Part shown: one piece after another, positions 60,320 through 64,000 of the stretch
Layout: every line of letters begins with the position of its first letter
Numbering within the stretch: position 1 is the stretch's first letter
DNA from: Phascolarctobacterium_A sp902463975
GTDB taxonomy: Bacteria; Bacillota; Negativicutes; Acidaminococcales; Acidaminococcaceae
DNA: 64,000 nucleotides
Assembly: GCF_902463975.1 (NCBI RefSeq)
Contig: NZ_CABQHJ010000004.1
Location: 39,142 to 103,141 of the forward strand
Direction of reading: 5' to 3'
The notes under the pieces: generated by a model
Database searches by the model: none
What the model was told of the DNA's origin: nothing
What the model saw: only the letters and a program-made list of their open reading frames with translations
Translations under genes and position numbers: made by a program

Positions 60320-61888
60320 TTATTTGCTGAGCAGCTCGATTTTTTTCATATAGGGAGCAACGATATTAGCGATGGCCTGAGGATTTGCTGCCTGCCAGGC
60401 GGCAAAGTCAAGACCGCTTTGGGCGATATGCTTGCCGATTTCCAAAAGCACGAAGGGGATATCTTCGGCAAGCAGTGTGCCTACTTCTTCTCCTAGGCGT
60501 TCGCTGCCCTGCAGTGAGCAGCCGTTGATGTACATAGTGAAGGCTGGGTGTGCTGTACCCTTGATGACCTTAACTGTACCGCGGAAGCCGAGGTCGCCTA
60601 TTTGGTGGGTGCCGCAGCTGGAAGGACAGCCGGAAATATAAATCTGCGGCAGAGCATCACTGGCGGCGTACTGCGTAGCCATTTCTTCGAAGCAGCTTGT
60701 CAGCAGGCTTTGGGAATCTCCCATGCCCATCTGGCAGACGGTAGAGCCGATGCAGGCCACGCTGCTTGTGAAGGCATTATAGGCTGTGTCAGGCGTGAGC
60801 GACATTACCTTTGCTGCTTCGGGAGCAGTGAGGTTGATAATATAGACGCTTTGGTCGGGTGCAAGACGCAGCTCGGCGGCTTTAACGTTCTGCAGATAAT
60901 CCGCCAGAGCGAGGAAGCTTTCAATTTTGGGCAGTCCTGCCTGTGGATGATAATTTACGGCGTAAAGACCGGGCTGCTTCTGGGAGGTAATGCGGAAGCC
61001 GGTGATGAGCTTGAAGTCGCGCTTGGTGATTTTTGTTGCCTCAGGCTGCAAATCAAGACCACCCTCCTGCAGTGCCTGCAGAAGGCGTTCGCTGTAGGCA
61101 GCCTTATAGGCTGCTTCTCCGCCCAAAAGCTCAGGCAGATAACGGGTGCGTGATTTGGCTCTTTGCGTATAGGTGCCGCATTCGCGGAAGGTGGCGAGCA
61201 TTGCTTTAATATGATACAAGATTTTTTCGGGAGCAACAGCCTCGGCCATTTTTATACCTGTGCAGGGAGCAGGGCCCAGGCCACCGGCACTGTAGACATC
61301 GAAGCGACCGTCGGGACGGGCGGCGAAGCCTAAATCGCGCATGGTGGCGTGCGTAATATTTTGCGGGGAATTGGAAAAGCCGGTCTTTAATTTGCGTGGC
61401 AGCTTGCCGTCGGGAATGGCAGCTACAAGATATTGCGCTGCAGCTTCGGCGTAAGGCAGCACGTCAAAATATTCCTCGCGCTCTACACCGCTTAAGGGTG
61501 AGCAGAGGACATTACCGGGATAGTCACCGCCGCAGCCGAAGGGGATGATATCCGCGTCCAGGCATTGCTCCAAAATTTCAGCGGCAGCCTCGGCGCTGAG
61601 GTCGTGCAGCTGGATAGTCTGGCCGGTGGTGAAGTGAATGCGGCTGATGTTATACTTGCGGATCATCTTGGTGATGAAGGCCAGCTTATCTGCAGTTATG
61701 CGACCGGCACTGCAGCGCAGGCGCAGCATATTGCTTTTGCCGTCGCGCTGGGCGAAGCTGCCGAAGTAGCCGGAAAACTCCTTATAGGCAATTTTGCCGA
61801 TTTTTTCATTATGGTAGTCAGCAGTCTGCCTGGCAAAGTCAGGTAACTGCTTGCGTAAAAAGTCCTTGTCAATTTCGGGTATGGTCAT
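60320..61888 (-). CDS. Siroheme-dependent nitrite/sulfite reductase (NirA-like)
   Basis: Reductase of 522 residues with two ferredoxin-like and two catalytic half-domains. An early LRLRCSAGRIT and IHFTTGQTIQLHD belong to the first ferredoxin-like half. The siroheme/4Fe-4S cysteines appear as CIGSTVC (C-x5-C) and GCPSSCG (C-x3-C) near residues 390-435. Such enzymes reduce nitrite to ammonia or sulfite to sulfide with ferredoxin. The sequence does not decide between them; in a fermentative anaerobe, assimilatory sulfite reduction is plausible. AAAGGAGG precedes the ATG. It is divergent from dnaX. Confidence 0.9.
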   Translation of the reverse strand: MTIPEIDKDFLRKQLPDFARQTADYHNEKIGKIAYKEFSGYFGSFAQRDGKSNMLRLRCSAGRITADKLAFITKMIRKYNISRIHFTTGQTIQLHDLSAEAAAEILEQCLDADIIPFGCGGDYPGNVLCSPLSGVEREEYFDVLPYAEAAAQYLVAAIPDGKLPRKLKTGFSNSPQNITHATMRDLGFAARPDGRFDVYSAGGLGPAPCTGIKMAEAVAPEKILYHIKAMLATFRECGTYTQRAKSRTRYLPELLGGEAAYKAAYSERLLQALQEGGLDLQPEATKITKRDFKLITGFRITSQKQPGLYAVNYHPQAGLPKIESFLALADYLQNVKAAELRLAPDQSVYIINLTAPEAAKVMSLTPDTAYNAFTSSVACIGSTVCQMGMGDSQSLLTSCFEEMATQYAASDALPQIYISGCPSSCGTHQIGDLGFRGTVKVIKGTAHPAFTMYINGCSLQGSERLGEEVGTLLAEDIPFVLLEIGKHIAQSGLDFAAWQAANPQAIANIVAPYMKKIELLSK

Positions 61889-61988
61889 TGCTGTAGCCTC
61901 CTTTTGATTAGCTGATGATATTATATAATACTTCAGTGCATTAGTAAAATATTTGTTTTGATGGTAAGCTGGAGCATCTAAACTGTAA

Positions 61989-62017
61989 TTTACTTTTTAG
62001 GCTATTTTGAGTATAAT
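61989..62017 (+). promoter_or_regulatory. dnaX promoter
   Basis: -35 TTTACT (61989-61994), 17-nt spacer, -10 TATAAT (62012-62017), 38 nt before the dnaX ATG. Confidence 0.7.
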
Positions 62018-62054
62018 AGTTATGTATGTAATAAATTCCGGGGAGGTGGCAGCG

Positions 62055-63875
62055 ATGGCTTATGTAGCTTTATATCGCCAATGGCGACCGCAGGACTTTG
62101 ACGCTCTTGTGGGACAAAAGGCTGTAAAAACAACCTTAAAAAATGCTTTGGCAAGCGGAAAAATAGCCCACGCTTATTTGTTTTCCGGTCCTCGCGGCAC
62201 CGGTAAAACCAGTATGGCGCGTATTCTGGCCAAGGCTTTGAACTGCGAGCAGGGGCCTACTGCCGAGCCCTGCGGCCAATGCAGCAATTGTCAGCGTATT
62301 GTGCAGGGAACCTCTCTGGATGTAATTGAAATTGACGCTGCATCCAACACCAGTGTAGATAATATCCGTGACCTGCGCGAGCAGGTAGCCTTCACGCCGG
62401 CGGAAAGCCGCTACAAGGTTTATATTATCGACGAGGTGCATATGCTGTCTACGGGCGCTTTTAATGCCTTGCTGAAGACATTGGAGGAGCCGCCGGCACA
62501 CGCTGTATTTATTCTGGCGACGACGGACCCGCAGAAGGTGCCTGCGACAATTCAGTCGCGCTGTCAGCGCTTTGAATTTCGCAGGGTAACGGTAGACGAA
62601 ATTGCGGAGCATCTGGCCATGGTAGCCGCTGGCAGTGGCATTGAGGCAGATGCGGACGCGCTGCGCTTAATAGCGATTCAGGCTGAGGGCGGTATGCGTG
62701 ATGCGCTGAGCCTGCTGGACCAGTGCGGTGTCATGGCCAAGCGTGTTACGGTGGCAACCGTGCGCGAGGTACTGGGCATCGTAGGGCGTGAAGCGCTGCA
62801 CGAGCTGACGGGAGCAATAGGCCGCAGACAGCTGCCGCAGGCGCTGGCTACGCTGAATCTGCTGCTGGAGCAGGGTAAGGATGTAAAGCAGGTGCTTACG
62901 GAGCTTATTGAGTATCTGCGGGCGTTGGTGCTTTATCTGGCAGTTCCTGACTATGAAGAAATTTATCTGACGGATACCAAAGAAGCGCTGGCAGAGCTGG
63001 CGCCGTTATTTGGGCGTGATCGCTTGCTGGCGGCGGAGGAAAGACTGCATAGTGCTATTCAGGAGCTGCGCGGTTCAATGCGTCCGCGCATCACTGCGGA
63101 GCTGTGCTTATTGGATTTGTGCCGCGTAGAGGGCAGCACATTGGCTGCTTTGTCGGCAAGGATAGAACAGCTGGAGCGTCAGCTGGCAGGTGGTGTAATG
63201 CCTGTTTATCAGCAGGCTCCGGTTAATGCTCAGCCTGTGCCTGCTGTGGCAGTGCAGCAGCAAGCTGCACTGGAACATGCAGCGCCGGCAGCGCAGCAGC
63301 CTACTGCACAGCAAGCTTCGGCGGCAATGCAGATGCAGGCAGCGAAAGCTGCTCCGGTTAAGCAGCCTGCAGCAGCGCAGCAGCTTGCTGCTGATACGCT
63401 GGCTGCAGCGGTGAACGCTGCGCCTAAGCCTAAAAGTGCCAGAGTGCAGCAGACAGAGGAATATGCCGGTGATTTTGCCGCCGGTGAGGATTTCTGGAAG
63501 CAGGCTCTGGAGATTATGAAGGCTGAAAAGAAGAACTCGATGGTGTCCTGTGCTAAAAACGGCAGAGTCTTCAGCTTTGCCAATAACATTCTGCAGGTGG
63601 CCTTTAAGGCGCCCTTCCTTGCGGACAGAATGAACAAGGATGACTATCGCGGTGCCTTTGAAGAGGTTCTGTTGCGTCTGGCAAGGCGCGAAATCAGGCT
63701 GGAGGCTGTGATTGAGGGCAAGGCTAAGCTGCCGCAAAAGCCTGTAAAGCAGCAGGAGGTGCAGCAATCGCCCGAAAGCGAAACGCAAAATCTGCAGGCA
63801 GCACAGCTGCCGGAAAACCTGCGCAAGGCCTTTAATGCTTTGGGTGGCAGCGTAACAGATATATCTGACCAATGA
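62055..63875 (+). CDS. dnaX: DNA polymerase III subunit gamma/tau
   Basis: Clamp-loader subunit of 606 residues. AAA+ domain: MAYVALYRQWRPQDFDALVGQ opening (split by the start), Walker A GPRGTGKTS near 43, zinc-binding cysteines in CEQGPTAEPCGQCSNC near 62-77, Walker B YIIDEVHML and the SRC motif QSRCQRF. A linker very rich in Ala and Gln (about 395-480) is followed by a C-terminal tau-type domain (about 485-590). Start: ATG at 62055 with GGGGAGG upstream; the frame reaches 62007 but without a site. It loads the beta clamp for chromosome replication. Confidence 0.96.
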   Translation: MAYVALYRQWRPQDFDALVGQKAVKTTLKNALASGKIAHAYLFSGPRGTGKTSMARILAKALNCEQGPTAEPCGQCSNCQRIVQGTSLDVIEIDAASNTSVDNIRDLREQVAFTPAESRYKVYIIDEVHMLSTGAFNALLKTLEEPPAHAVFILATTDPQKVPATIQSRCQRFEFRRVTVDEIAEHLAMVAAGSGIEADADALRLIAIQAEGGMRDALSLLDQCGVMAKRVTVATVREVLGIVGREALHELTGAIGRRQLPQALATLNLLLEQGKDVKQVLTELIEYLRALVLYLAVPDYEEIYLTDTKEALAELAPLFGRDRLLAAEERLHSAIQELRGSMRPRITAELCLLDLCRVEGSTLAALSARIEQLERQLAGGVMPVYQQAPVNAQPVPAVAVQQQAALEHAAPAAQQPTAQQASAAMQMQAAKAAPVKQPAAAQQLAADTLAAAVNAAPKPKSARVQQTEEYAGDFAAGEDFWKQALEIMKAEKKNSMVSCAKNGRVFSFANNILQVAFKAPFLADRMNKDDYRGAFEEVLLRLARREIRLEAVIEGKAKLPQKPVKQQEVQQSPESETQNLQAAQLPENLRKAFNALGGSVTDISDQ

Positions 63876-63965
63876 AACTAAATTGAGACTAGCAGGTCTT
63901 GGCTTAAGTTTCTAAGAATATATAATATCAATATATGTAAATATCAAGACTAACTATAAAAAGTC

Positions 63966-64000
63966 AAGGAGGCAAAGATAAAAAACTTAAACCAAATAGA
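63966..64000 (+). other. Ribosome-site-like sequence at the right edge
   Basis: AAGGAGG at 63966-63972 is followed by an open frame that starts, at the proper distance, with ATA at 63978 and reads on as Lys-Asn-Leu-Asn-Gln-Ile to the edge. dnaX is commonly followed by a ybaB-type gene. ATA is a very rare start codon, so this is only a possible gene start. Confidence 0.15.

Noticed and set aside
1..64000. Insertion sequences, prophage, CRISPR arrays, integrase/attachment sites
   Set aside because: No transposase, integrase, phage structural gene or regularly spaced repeat was found on reading both strands.

Overview
The window reads as a chromosome segment of a Gram-negative-type Firmicute (Negativicutes). 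Acidaminococcaceae, perhaps a Phascolarctobacterium-like gut anaerobe, is my best guess; this is inferred from gene content, not from a search. Firmicute gene orders are present (yybS-gdpP-rplI, pdxS-pdxT with a MocR regulator, pcrA-ligA, tRNA-Ser/SRP RNA/dnaX, and an ftsW-like gene with a PASTA-type penicillin-binding protein). A TonB-dependent outer-membrane receptor with a signal peptide shows that the cell has an outer membrane.

Layout. 1-2.8 kb: an iron-type ABC transporter (ATPase cut by the left edge), a cold-shock protein and a YczE-like membrane protein, all on minus. 2.9-6.5 kb: yybS-gdpP-rplI. 6.6-10.2 kb: M20 peptidase with a YfcC-type carrier, then a TauE/SafE exporter. 10.6-13.5 kb: pdxST (PLP synthesis) facing a MocR/PdxR regulator. 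13.8-20.4 kb: 5'-nucleotidase-like phosphatase, a second M20 peptidase, an unusual winged-helix regulator, patatin, a small membrane protein and gluQ. 20.6-29.6 kb: DUF697-like protein, trmB, ftsW, PBP, fhs, folD, VanZ-like protein and bioB. 29.6-38.6 kb: an AT-rich island made of a long spacer, a promoter, a cobalamin riboswitch and seven transport genes (two complete FecCD/BtuCDF-type ABC systems plus one TonB-dependent receptor). 38.8-42.0 kb: hybrid histidine kinase, HPt protein and crcB. 42.1-45.9 kb: an AAA/PD-(D/E)XK protein followed by a GmrSD-type (DUF262/DUF1524) protein, a likely defence pair. 45.9-53.6 kb: DMT exporter, TtcA-like tRNA thiolase, pcrA, ligA and an alanine/sodium symporter. 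53.9-58.3 kb: three tandem paralogous FAD-linked 2-hydroxyacid oxidases. 58.5-64 kb: XRE regulator, tandem UspA protein, tRNA-Ser(GGA), SRP RNA, siroheme nitrite/sulfite reductase and dnaX.

How the parts fit. Housekeeping genes for translation, replication/repair, division, PLP, biotin and one-carbon folate metabolism are mixed with uptake of peptides, amino acids, iron and corrinoids. The points most worth following up are: a FolD that lacks the canonical catalytic Lys and Gln; the doubled corrinoid transporter behind one riboswitch; a near-identical promoter/operator element shared by pdxS and the pdxR upstream region; an unrecognised regulator with a possible degenerate GGDEF-like core; and the tandem FAD-oxidase triplet. 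No insertion sequence, CRISPR array, prophage or plasmid origin was seen.
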